64,000 bases of DNA from Aspidapion aeneum (taxonomy: Eukaryota; Arthropoda; Insecta; Coleoptera; Brentidae): NCBI GenBank assembly GCA_963576565.1, contig OY755042.1:106259314-106323313 (forward strand), written 5' to 3'. A program made the position numbers and the translations under genes. This document shows, piece after piece, positions 12,501 through 24,500 of this stretch (within the stretch, counting starts at the first letter, position 1; the number at the start of each line of letters is the position of its first letter). Below the pieces are notes generated by a model. The model saw only the letters and a list, made by a program, of their open reading frames with translations, was not told where the DNA came from and ran no database searches.

Positions 12501-15500
12501 CTACTTTTATATTTCCTGGTGCTTAAATTTAAGTGGGCCTTATTTGGCTCAGGTCCCTGACTTAATTCCCTTTCTAAAATATGTGTGCAGAATAGATAAT
12601 CCTATATCCTATGTACGGTCGACCCCTTTTTTAATGTCATCTCAGAACCATTTGCCGACCTATGTTCATAGAAACTTTTAGTTTCATCAGAGTAAGCCAA
12701 AGAATCATTCCTCTTCATTTGTAGGTTTTTTTCTTGAAATTGGTAATACTTTTTGATTTAAGAAATGAGAAAAAAACATAATGTAATACAGTATCATAAT
12801 TTTTTTTTAGTATTTACTAATTATTCTCAGGGATGGTAGAAGGACCCACATTAACCCCTTAGTCCCCCCTATCGACTCCCTTGGACTTAGGATCATGCTG
12901 TAAAGCTTTTAACCTTTGGTTACATAAAGCAACTAACTTTTTTTAGCTGTAAGGTTTGCTACTTCTTATCTAACAATCCACTTAATGGTTTTTTTTGTTT
13001 CTGTTTTTCAGGGAAAATAAGGAGAATTGGATTGCCGTGTTAGGAGAACGAAATCTTTTTTGTTTGGATGAAAAAGGCCAACTGATATTTATGAAAAAAT
13101 TTGAATTCAGTCCGATTTGTTTTAACGTGTATGGTTTAGGTAAACTTAAAATAAAAAATGTGAGAATTCTAAAAGACACAAGACGAATTTTACATCTGAC
13201 TACGAGGAAATGAAATTTTTTGTTTTTTTATTAACTCTTTTTTAAATAGACAAAAAGGTGGTGTAGTTTGTGGCTCCGTTACAAAACAGCGCTGTAAAAA
13301 AAAAGCGCGGAACAAAATACCGGCGACAAAATAGCGCTGCGACAAAACAGCGCTGCAACAAATTAGAGCGGAACAAAATAGCGCGGAATAAAATAGCGTC
13401 TGTACAAAATAGCGTCGGTACAAAATTGCGCTTGTCCCACGCTATTTTGTCCAGCGCCATTTTGTCCAGCGCTGTTTAGTCGCAGCGCTATTTTGTCGCA
13501 GTGTAACAAAACGGGATTTGAGCATAAATGGTATTTTTGTCATTTATAAGTTTTTAAAGATTTTTAATTAAATATTGTTTTTGTCATCAACAAGCATTAA
13601 TTATATGCAAGACTAGGTTAAGATTAAGTAAAATTTATGGCAACTCCGGCGACTTGTTTTTAGGCATATTTTCAGGTTCGCTGTATTTTAATAAAAGTTG
13701 TATTCGGCTAATATGTCCTTTGAGCCACTAACATCAAAATAATTCATATTTTGTAACTGGAAACAAATTAGCTAAACTATTTTGAATTTAAAAAAAAACA
13801 CACTGTGTAATTTTACTTTCTAACGGGTTTTTAAGTCTGGCTTGCATTGCTATTTTGTCTCTTAGTGGAGCGCTTAAAGCGCAGTCTATCTCTTTCTCGC
13901 CAAAGCGAAAGGGAGTAGAATTCTAGCCAATCAACGCCAAGATATTTGTCCCTTCAAGCGCAGGGTCGCTTTAACTGAGACGGGAAACTTTCGAAAGTCG
14001 TCAGGGAGTTTACTCTTTAGTTTGCCTTTGCCTAGTACGGGACGCTTTCATTCACACTTCTTAAGGGGGGTTTGATTTTAACTGGGGAAATTTATCAATT
14101 ATTTTAACTTTGTATAAGCTATTATCTTTATTATTCATAATTATTTTAGTCTTTTCTTTTGGAGTTTATTGATTTTAAAGTCATTAATTATTGCTGTTTC
14201 CAGTGTTTTGAAATAATGTGTTTAACTGTTTTATGTTTTTTTTAACAACAAAATATAAACCATTCGTTGCCCTAAAATCGGCATTTTTAATTAATAACAT
14301 ATCCCAAACCTAAACAGTAATATTAAGTAAATTAAACAGTTGATTGAATAGTTTCACTCATTCAATGAACGTTTAAGATGGTGATAAATATATATATTTA
14401 CAACAAATATATAAAAGGTTTATAAAACCTAAAAGTTTAAGAAGTGTAAATATTTGAATACAAAAGTTTAATAGTAGTAAAAAGTCGATATTCAACTAAT
14501 AAATATAAGAAGTGAAAGTGTGAAGCTACAAGAAGAAAATTGAAAAGGTATGTATGATTATCCTATTAGTTATACATTTGAGAAAAACGTTTATAGCATA
14601 CTTTTACTCCAAGAACCGCCAAATTCCCTTTCGAGATCGTGTAAATTTAATAACATATAGTAACATTTAATCTTTTTATAATTTATATAAGTTGTAGCCT
14701 AAGTTGGTAGCTTACAACATTTAAGCCTTGGCCACTTGAGGTGACAGAACCACTGTCACACACAGGCCCCTGTTACAGCAGCGCTTTATTGTCGCAGCGC
14801 TATTTTGTAGAGGCGCTATTTTGTTCCGCGCTATTTTGTCGCCGCTATTTTGTTCCGCGCTATTTCGTACAGCGCTGTTGTGTACCGGAGCCGTAGTTTT
14901 TATATATTTAATTAAGATAAAAAAATACTATAAAAAAAAACAAGTTTTTGTGGTAAATCGGGTAAAAAGAAATTTGTTTTTCTCGTATTTTTCCGTGGGT
15001 AGCTCGAATCCTTATCATCTAACAGTTAACTGTGAACACCTATTAGGTGTCCATTAGATCTTGGACCCCCTTGAGGATAAGCTTTCGAGCTACCCACAGA
15101 AAAATGCGAGAGAAACAAAAACTTTTTTTTAACCGATTTGATATGAAATATTGTTTGATAACAAAAATATTAATAAAGTAAAATATAATGTAATTTTTTT
15201 TAGACGATGCCCTAGTCAGTTTAGTAATATCTGAGACCAACACCCTTTTAATTTACAAGAACACAACTTTAGAGTGGTCATCAAAGTTGGACTTTCTTCC
15301 AATTTGTGTAAAACGAGCGTTTTTAAAAAACATAAAAGGAGCCTTGGTTTTCTTGGGAGAAGAAGGCAGATTAGAATGTTGTTATTTGGGGACTGAGCCC
15401 AGTATTTTCGTTGCTCCCCCTTTAGGCACTAAGGCAATCGATTTTAATAATGCGGAAGCAGAATTAAAGGATCTTGAGAAAAAATTAAAAAAGCAAGGTA

Positions 15501-18500
15501 AAAAACATTACTTTTTATGCGGATTCTCGAGAGGGTAAAATTAGAGCTGACTTAAAGCGTGTTGTAAAGCTATACCTAATATTGTCACAGAAAAACGCTC
15601 AAAATAACGAATTTAACCCTTAAGTAGTCGCTATGGTGTAAAAAGTACGCCACTCGATTTAAAAACCATCCAACGTCTTTCTTTGCTTTTTTTCTTGGGC
15701 ATATATTATGGAAATTAAAGCTATTTTTGACTATTTATCTGTATTTTAGGGATTTTAAGTCTATATATATAAATATGTATTGTTTTATTATGTGAAAATA
15801 AAGAAAGAAAATCTAAAATTTTCATATTTTTCTTAGTGGCGTACAAAATACGCCAAGCGACAATCTGCGTGAAAATAAAATACCGTAGAACGTGTTGACA
15901 TTGTGCCACTTTTGATAGTTTTTTTTTGATTATTTAGGATTTATACAAAACGATAATTATTTTTGACAAACTAACATCCTTTGGCTACTAAAATAACTAA
16001 AAATATTTAAAAAATTTTAATAATCGAAGACGTGGTTTACCAAAATATTTTTCACAATTTCACCTGAATAAATGGTGTGACTTTGTTGCAAAAGAAACTT
16101 AGCATAAATAGTACTTAGCATAAATAGCCGATTAAGACTGTTGCAAAAATAAACTTTAGTTCTAGCAGTGGCGTATATAGAAAAATGTTTCGCGGTGGGC
16201 CTAAGACAGTTTTAGGGGCCTTATTTTATGCTATTTGATGTTTATTATTGTTATTTAAAAAAACTTAGTTTCGGGGGGAAGGGGGGAGGCGGGCCCTCTC
16301 CTTATATATGCCACACTGACTTCTAGATTAATTGGTAAACTAGTTTCATTTAAAAAAAAACTAAATCCCTTTACTTGTAACAAATATGTCACAATGTCAC
16401 CCCAATTGATTTTTTTTTATATAAAATTAAATAATCTACGGTACTTTCGAAAAATGATTTAATATACAGGGTGTTTTACGCACATCGAAACAGAGGATTT
16501 TTTGGGTATTTAGCAGCGGCGTAGCGTGCCTTAAGGGGCGGGGGGTCAAAGGTTACAAAGGGCGCCCATAAAAAAAATTTGCGACCAAAAAAACAAAAAA
16601 AATGTCTTCATGTCTTTAGTAATTTCTTTTTTGTTACACAGGCGGTTTGCCTTTGCCGGTCAGGACACCCTAGCACCCATGGGGCGCCAGTACCCTCGAG
16701 GCGAGGACCCCCCTCACGCTACGCCGCTGGTATTTGGAGTGCAAATTTGGAGAAACGCTCGGACACGACGATTTTTGATTGCGAGGGTGACACTTTTTGG
16801 CTATCTTGAAATTTTTGTAGCACAAACCCCCTTTGAGGGGTATTTGTACTTTAGCCGAGGGGTGATTCGCTTGCCGATTTTTGTACATCAAAAGAAAATA
16901 CCTATGTTATATGTATGGTATTTCTTGGTATTTCCCAGTATTTCCTCAAATTTCATTGGTATTTCCTATGAGATAACATGGACTGATAAAATAAAAATTT
17001 AATTAGAATTTTATATTTTACGGATTTAATTTTTATTTTATCATTCCATGTTAAATTTGAAAATTTAAAAGCAAATATCTTAAAAACTAACTGATGGATT
17101 TTCGAAATTTTTACACGTTTGTAAAGATATTCAAGAGAGCTTTGAAACATGGTCTCACTAGACCCACTTTCCCTATTCAAAATATAGGGGTAAAGTATAC
17201 CCCTCGAAGGGGGTTCGTGCTACAAAAATTTCAAGATTGCCAAAAAGTGTCCCCCTCGCAAACAAAATCGACGTGTCCGAGCGTTTCTCCAAATTCGCAC
17301 TCTGAATACCTAAAAAAGGCTCTGATTTGTGAAACACAGTGTATTATAATAGTAGGAATTAAATTTTTTTAGACATAGACATGCCCGATAACTTTGAAAA
17401 AGAATTTAGAATTCACATATCAACAAATCCTTTACAAAGAAAATCTGAAATCAGTGAATTAAATCAGGAACAAGCTACGGTAACGGACCTTGTGTGTCCT
17501 GTAACAATAGATATTAAACCTCAGGTCACGTTTCAAGAAGTACAAATTGCAATTTTTGTATATAGACCTTTAGATGTTGAACCTAGACAAGTATTTTTCA
17601 GGTTTGTACTTTATTAAACTAAAAAAAAAATCACTTTTACCAAAGTTTCTCCCATAGTCAGAGCATATTATTTTAAAAGGATTTCCGTTTTCGGTCTAGA
17701 AGCAAATCATATAACTTTTTGGCAACAGACCATTTCCCCCTAATTTGACCCCGCTGAATCCGAATATCTCTGTTGCCAACTCGAAAAATCGACAGGGACG
17801 GAGAAAATCTTCCCCAAACCCCCAAAAACCTGTTCTTTTTTCAGTTTTATGCAATTTTTTCGAAAACTAATCTTTTTATCAAAAATTGCAAAGAACAGTT
17901 TTTTGTGGAGAATAAAATTCTCTTTCCAACGAAGTATTGGTCAATAAGGTTAGGAAAAGCAAGTAGCTCTTCAGTGGCGTACGTAAATTGGGATTATTTA
18001 GAAAAAACATGTTTATTATAGGTTTTTCAAAATTTTCTCAAAAACTACACTTTTAGGAAAAAATATGTAGTATACTTAACTGTAGAACATAACATTTTCT
18101 TTTTAAAATGTCGGGTTGTTGCCATATTTAAGGATTCAGGAGCGTACAAATATAAACTTATTTTCAAAAATAACTGAAATAATCAGTTTCTCTTGCATGT
18201 TTAAATATCTTTTCTAACTAAGATTTTCAGAAAAAAATGTGCCTTTATTCTTTATTGAGGATAAGACAATTTCTTTTTAAATGATATATAACAAAGTGAG
18301 GTTAATGTTATGATAAATACTTCAAAAAGGTTTGTAATTTATACCTACTAAAATAAAATGTTTCCAAATTAAAATAAACTGTTGTTTGATTAGATTAGAT
18401 ATTTTGATTTATCTAAATAAGTTCTTTAAAGCAAAAAAACACCGGTGGTTATAGGGGGAGGGGGCATAGGGGCCATGCCCCCCCCTAAGCAATATTTTTG

Positions 18501-21500
18501 TGCAGAAAGTAACAGTAGTAACTTTGACACAGGTGTTTTTGGTGATTTTTTTAAGCATATGGTACTAAAAATAAAGTGGTGAATCTTATGCAACGGTTTG
18601 GGAGGGGGGCATAATCATAATTAGGTACTCATTGGGATCAACAACCAACCTGTCAACATGTTAGGAAGAGTTTGATATTTTTTTGCCTTATACTTTTGCA
18701 ATTTACGAACGCCCCTGGAGAGTTTTCTATACCATGGGTCACATTTTGTGACACACTGTTTAAAAGGACATTTTATTATCGGGTCCGCCGCCAAAGCCAT
18801 AAAAGGTCGAAAGTACAAAAGGTCGAAAAAAAATCGACAAAACAAAATATTAAAAATACAAATTTACCGTATCAAGTGGAATTGACCTGTCCAGTCGATG
18901 TGGACCCGCGGCCGTACTTTCGATTTTTTGTACTTTCGATCTTTTGTACTTTCGACCTTTTGTACTTTCGACCTTTTGAACTTTCGACCTTTTGTTTTTT
19001 GATCTTTTGTACTTTCGACCTTTTGTACTTTCGACCTTTTGTATTTTTGACCTTTTGTACTTTCGACCTTATTTTTTTGACCTTTTGTAATTTCGACCTT
19101 TTGTACTTTCGATATTTTATCCGCCGCTCTTTATTATCCACCAAAAAGCTAATAACACCACTGGAGGGGTAAATATAAAATAACTTTCACTTTGTTATAC
19201 ATCGTTTGAAAGGAAATTTTATTAGCTATGACGAAAGTATAGAACACATTTTTTGATAAAGAGCTTGGTTTTTAAGAAAATTGAATAAAACGTATGAAAA
19301 TCATGTTTTTTTTTAATGATTTGTTGAAAATCACCCCCATTGACGGACGTCGCTGGAGAGTTTGCTATAAGTCAAACCCCACCGAGTTTTACATTTTTCA
19401 AAAGGGAATTTCCCTGTCTACAAAAAAGTGTAGAACAAGTTTTTTCATGTTAAGCTTAGTTTTTGAGAAAATTAGATAAAACCTGTAATAAAAATGGTTT
19501 ATTTTCTGTTTTTTCAAAATTTAATTTACGGATACCCCTGAAGTTTTATTTATAAAACCAATTTAATCACGTTGTACGTCATTTTGAAGTAAATTTTATT
19601 GAGCATACCAAAATGTAATACATGGTTTTCTGTAGATATTAGTTTTTTAAAAAATTAAATAAATCTTGGAAAAAACATAGGTATTTTTTCAACTTTTTTT
19701 AATTACTTCAATTAACGGATGCCGCTGGAGAGCTTGTTATTAGTCTAACTTTATTATGTTATACCACGTTGAAAATGGAATTTTATTGTCTACAATAAAG
19801 TATATTATAGATTTTTCTCTTAGAAGCTTAGTTTTTAAGAAAATTTTAAAAAACCTCAAACTTTCAGATTTTGGGGGGTCTGGGGTGTTTTTTTAGGTTT
19901 TTGCAGCCATTTAAAAAAAAATAATTTGTTATGATTTTTTAATTATACAAATATATATTTTGAATGTACACCTGTGAAAATTTGGGCTTTCCAGTGGCAA
20001 TTTAAAATTCCGCCGCCATTTTGGCCGCCATCTTGAATATCTCAGCCCCTGTCAATATTTCGAGTTGGCAACAGGGATATTCGGATTCAGCGGGGTAAAA
20101 ATAGGGGGAATTGTCCATTTGCCAAAAAGTAATATAAAATGCTTCTAGAAAGTGGATTTTCCCGAATCTTGCCTGAACTACTACCAATTGCAATGAAAAC
20201 CGAGCATCTAGACCTCTATTAGGCACTTTTTTTTGGAACAAAAGTTAATTTTGACTGGCACAGACTAAAAAAAAATATATTTATTAGAAGCTTATTTAAG
20301 CTTTTTAATAATGATGTTGTCTTTTCTGTAAAGTTATCTTACGTATAACTTCATTAAAGTAATCAATTAATCAGTATATTTCCAAACAAAACCATTGAAA
20401 TCCTAAACTAAACAAAACACGATTTGTCCCATACGGTAACGCTATGTTTTTTCTTTGAAATTTAGTTGTATTTATATTTTGCTTTGATATTTTTGACCAT
20501 TTCTTCATTTTGTTTGGCGCCATAAATTGTGTGATTTTTAATTTTTGTCCCTTCTGTAACGTTGATGTCCGTTATGTAACACCTAAAATACCTGGTCGAG
20601 TGTTGTGCGAAATGACTTGCCTCGACCAATGGCATAGTCGCCCGCTCTTCAGAGTTAGTGAATTTTACGCGTTTGAATTGAAATCTGTTCTCCTGCCCCG
20701 TACCGACTGAACGTTTCTCGGTCGGATCGTAGGAGAAGCATGCGCAAAAACTTTGGTTTTGTTCCAAAGAAAAAGCCATATCTTGTCGAGAAATAAATAA
20801 CCGAAATCCCCCAAGAACGTCGAATTTGGGACACTTTTTACTGTCGTAAATGACAAAAAAAATGGTCCAAGATCATAAGTGAAAAGGGTAGAACAGTCCA
20901 ATGCCAAAAACAGAATTCTTAATAACGTCATTCATCATAATAAGACAAGAACAAAATCAAAGTTTAGTATAAAGCCTTTTATCAAAAACGGACAATTTCA
21001 AAAAGGGGCAGGACCTAGCATGAGTTACTCTTTCCTTTATTTTGATGTATACTGGTTCCGTCTCTCTTTCTCTCATACAAATCGGTCTCATAGAAGTAAT
21101 ATTGTGGTTTTTGGATCCAAAAATACATAAAAAAATAAAAAGGTCTGTTTTTTTCCTTTAATTAGCTTCCCTGTGTATTTCTTGAGAGGTCAAAATAGGT
21201 GTTAACCGAACCGAACCGAACCGAACCGAACCGAACCGAACCGAACCGAACCGAACCGAACCGAACCGAACCGAACCGAACCGAACCGAACCGAACCGAA
21301 CCGAACCGAACCGAACCGAACCGAACCGAACCGAACCGAACCGAACCGAACCGAACCGAACCGAACCGAACCGAACCGAACCGAACCGAACCGAACCGAA
21401 CCGAACCGAACCGAACCTCTTGGTCAATTAGTTGCAGAAGAATCCTAACCTAGGGTCCAACACCTGAAGTTTTTTAAGGATGGACTTTGCTAAATGAAAA

Positions 21501-24500
21501 TTTCGTATGTGCTATAGCAATCTCTATAATATAGATACGGCGTTGTCTTTAGGCATGGCAGTAAAGAAATTGCAGTGAAGGACGCTTCAATTGCATAGCA
21601 ATATCAGAACCGCTCTTCTTTAGGTGGACGCCCGACCCATTTTTATGATTTTGTCCTTTTTGATTTTGTCCGGTTTTGATAAAAGACGTTATACAGAACT
21701 TCGATTTTGCTCTTGTCTTGTTTTAAAGAATGACGTTTTTGATGTCGGTTATTAATAATTCCGTTTTTAACATAGGACTGTTATGCAGTTTTCGTTTATG
21801 ATCTTAGACGATTTCTTATTTGTCCTTTATGATAAACTATGGGGCCCCTTCTTAATAGGGACATTTTGGGTCAGTTAAAATAACAGAAAATTTGACCGCT
21901 GTTACCGTTATTGTTACTATGAATAACGGCAACATTCAGGGCAAAGAGAGATTTGGGAACAATAATGATAATGTTCGGCACATGAAAATTTTTTGGGAAA
22001 TTGTTGGGGTCATTTGCTACCTTTTCAACCTTGGAACTTGGGTCCTAAGAGTCACGGCTAAATAGATGAATTTAAAAAAAAAAAAATTCAAATTATCCAA
22101 AATCCCACCTTTAAACTTTTAAAAGGTTTTTTATTGAAGAACATTAGTGATTTTGTGAAAGCAAATAAATTTCAAAATTAAAAATCAACAAAAAGTATCG
22201 ACAATTGAGAACTTTATTTTCTTTTAAAAACTTCTTTAGTTGATTACCTTTCTAACGGTATGCTAAACATTGATAAAAGAAAACATTTCTGCTTTATAAT
22301 ACGGATATTCCGTCAGAAAGGCGAGACTCGTTCGGAATTGGTAAGAAAAACAATTTGATGTTTATGATCGTTTACCTACTTAAACAAAGTTAAACTTTTA
22401 ACAATAATGTATTGTGTTCTTTATTTATAAATTTTGTTCGAAACGATCATAAATATCAAATTGTTTTTCTTATCAAGTCCGAACGATTTTTGCCCGTCTC
22501 ACGGAATATCCGTATTTTAAAGCAAAATTGTTTTTTTTTATCAATGTGTAGCATACCGTTAGAAAGGTAATCAACTAGATAAGTTTTTAAAAGAAAATGA
22601 AGTTCTCAAGTGTCGATTCTTTTTTTAATTTTTAATTTTGAAATTGATTTTCTTTCACAAAATCACTAATGTTCTTCAATAAAAAACCTCGCAATACAAA
22701 ACCCTTTGGTACATAAATTTTAACAAATCTATTAATTAGTTGAAGTAGCATAAGATTACAGCATTATAAAAAAAATGGCGCTTTTCCAGACATTAATAAA
22801 AAGCTTACAAGGGTTCAAAGGTGGGATTTTGGGTAATTTGAAAAAAAAAAAAAATCATATCTTTTTAACCGTGACTCTAAGGACCCAAGTTCCAAGGTTG
22901 AAATGGTAGCAAATGACCCAAACAATATCCCAAAAAATTTTGACGGTTCATGTGTCGAACACCCTGTATAATACGTTAATTTAGTAGTTTCATACTCTTT
23001 CATATTTTTGTTTATTTATATTTGTTTATTGATTTTTATTAGATTTATATCTTTCTACAAACGAAATTAACAAATTTTAGTAAAAAATTCGACTGCAATA
23101 AAAAAAAGCAATACAAAAGTTACCTTAAAAAATAACGGTAACATTAAAGGACGGCCAACGTAGGTACCGGGCGCCGTTACCGTACATAAGAAAAAAGGAG
23201 AGAGAAGCTGCTAATGCGCAGACTCAGTAATAACAATAACGGTAACAAAGTGTAAAATACGCGACCCAAAATGTCCCTAACATTATTTTTGTAGTTAACA
23301 CAATTTGTGATCTCATATTTTAGCGATTTTAAAGAAAAATCTACAATCAAATGTAACGTGTTCCTAAATAAACGTTTAAACGTGCCAACTTTAGCTTTAA
23401 TTGTGAACGCATCTGTGATAACCAGCCTCGGAGTTCCGAGATATTTATCAAAAGAAATAACGTTGCCACTCGATCTAGTTGCGGAAAGTTGCCCAGCTGA
23501 AACGCAAAGAGATCACAAGATAACTTTGAGTTTGGATAGCAAACTGCCCGAGTTGGAAATTTTGTTTCCTGGTATGTAACTCTAAATAACTGCGGAGGAA
23601 TTGCTTTTATTTGTTAAGAAAACTAAGGGAAAAAATTAAAAATATAAGTAGGTTCTAATTTTACCTTCCTAGCCGGCGCAGCAATGGCTATATAGAGAAG
23701 GTATTATTTTGGACTAAATTTGTTTTTTTAGATAACGCCGAAAATGTGTTGTTTGGGTGTATTTTGACCATATACGTAATATTCCAATACGCCCGGTTAG
23801 CTATTTACGCAATAAGTGGTTTTTGATTATCACATTAAAGGATGACAATACGAAAATTGCATAATTGTGTCCCTTACACGTACACGAGAATGGCCAGCCC
23901 ATGAAAGCCATATACGTTACGTATATGATTTTGACCTAACTTCGCAATATCGTCGTGATGTCTCTGTAGGTGTGTGTGTGTGGGTGTGTGTGTATGTCTG
24001 TCCGTAACACGATAGCCCCTAAACCGCTAAACCGATTTTCGAAAAATTTTCAGGTAAAATAGTGTTTGACACTCTAACGAGCAAAATCCATTAATGAATG
24101 GTAATGACAATTAAAATTTTTTAACGGAGCATCGCATTAATATGCGGTTTTGGGAATATAGTAAACTATATTTTGCTTAATACTCAAAAACCTCGTAAGA
24201 GTTTTAGTTTCTGAGATATTTACAAAAAACTGTTTTCAAGGCTGATGATATATATAAATTTGGCCATTTTGATCTTATGGGATTAGGTACATACCCTAAA
24301 ATTCGCTAAATGGCGTTTTTCCGAATCTTAGCTCAAGGTGTGGTTTGTTTGCATCTCTATGGCCCCATCATACTGCCACTCGGTGTTTCTGTTAATAAAT
24401 TGTATAGTTTTTGAAATATGAATTTTCAAAGTTTCGCCATTTTGGTCATATGGGATTCCCTACACTAAAATTCGCTAAATGACGTTTTTCCGAATCTTAA

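Noticed and set aside
13190..13479. Overlapping frames on both strands in element B (RYFVQTLF and NKIARNKIA repeats)
   Set aside because: Artefacts of the 16-bp arm units.
16579..17002. Frames around 16.6-17.0 kb
   Set aside because: They lie across the nested MITE and the foldback arm; no homology seen.
21206..21415. Interstitial telomere
   Set aside because: TTCGG is not a telomere unit known to me; the similarity to TTAGG is kept only as a finding to test.
21158..21453. Long frames on both strands encoding TEPNR and SVRFG repeats
   Set aside because: They are the automatic translation of a 5-bp microsatellite without stop codons; no start context, splice sites or neighbouring coding sequence.
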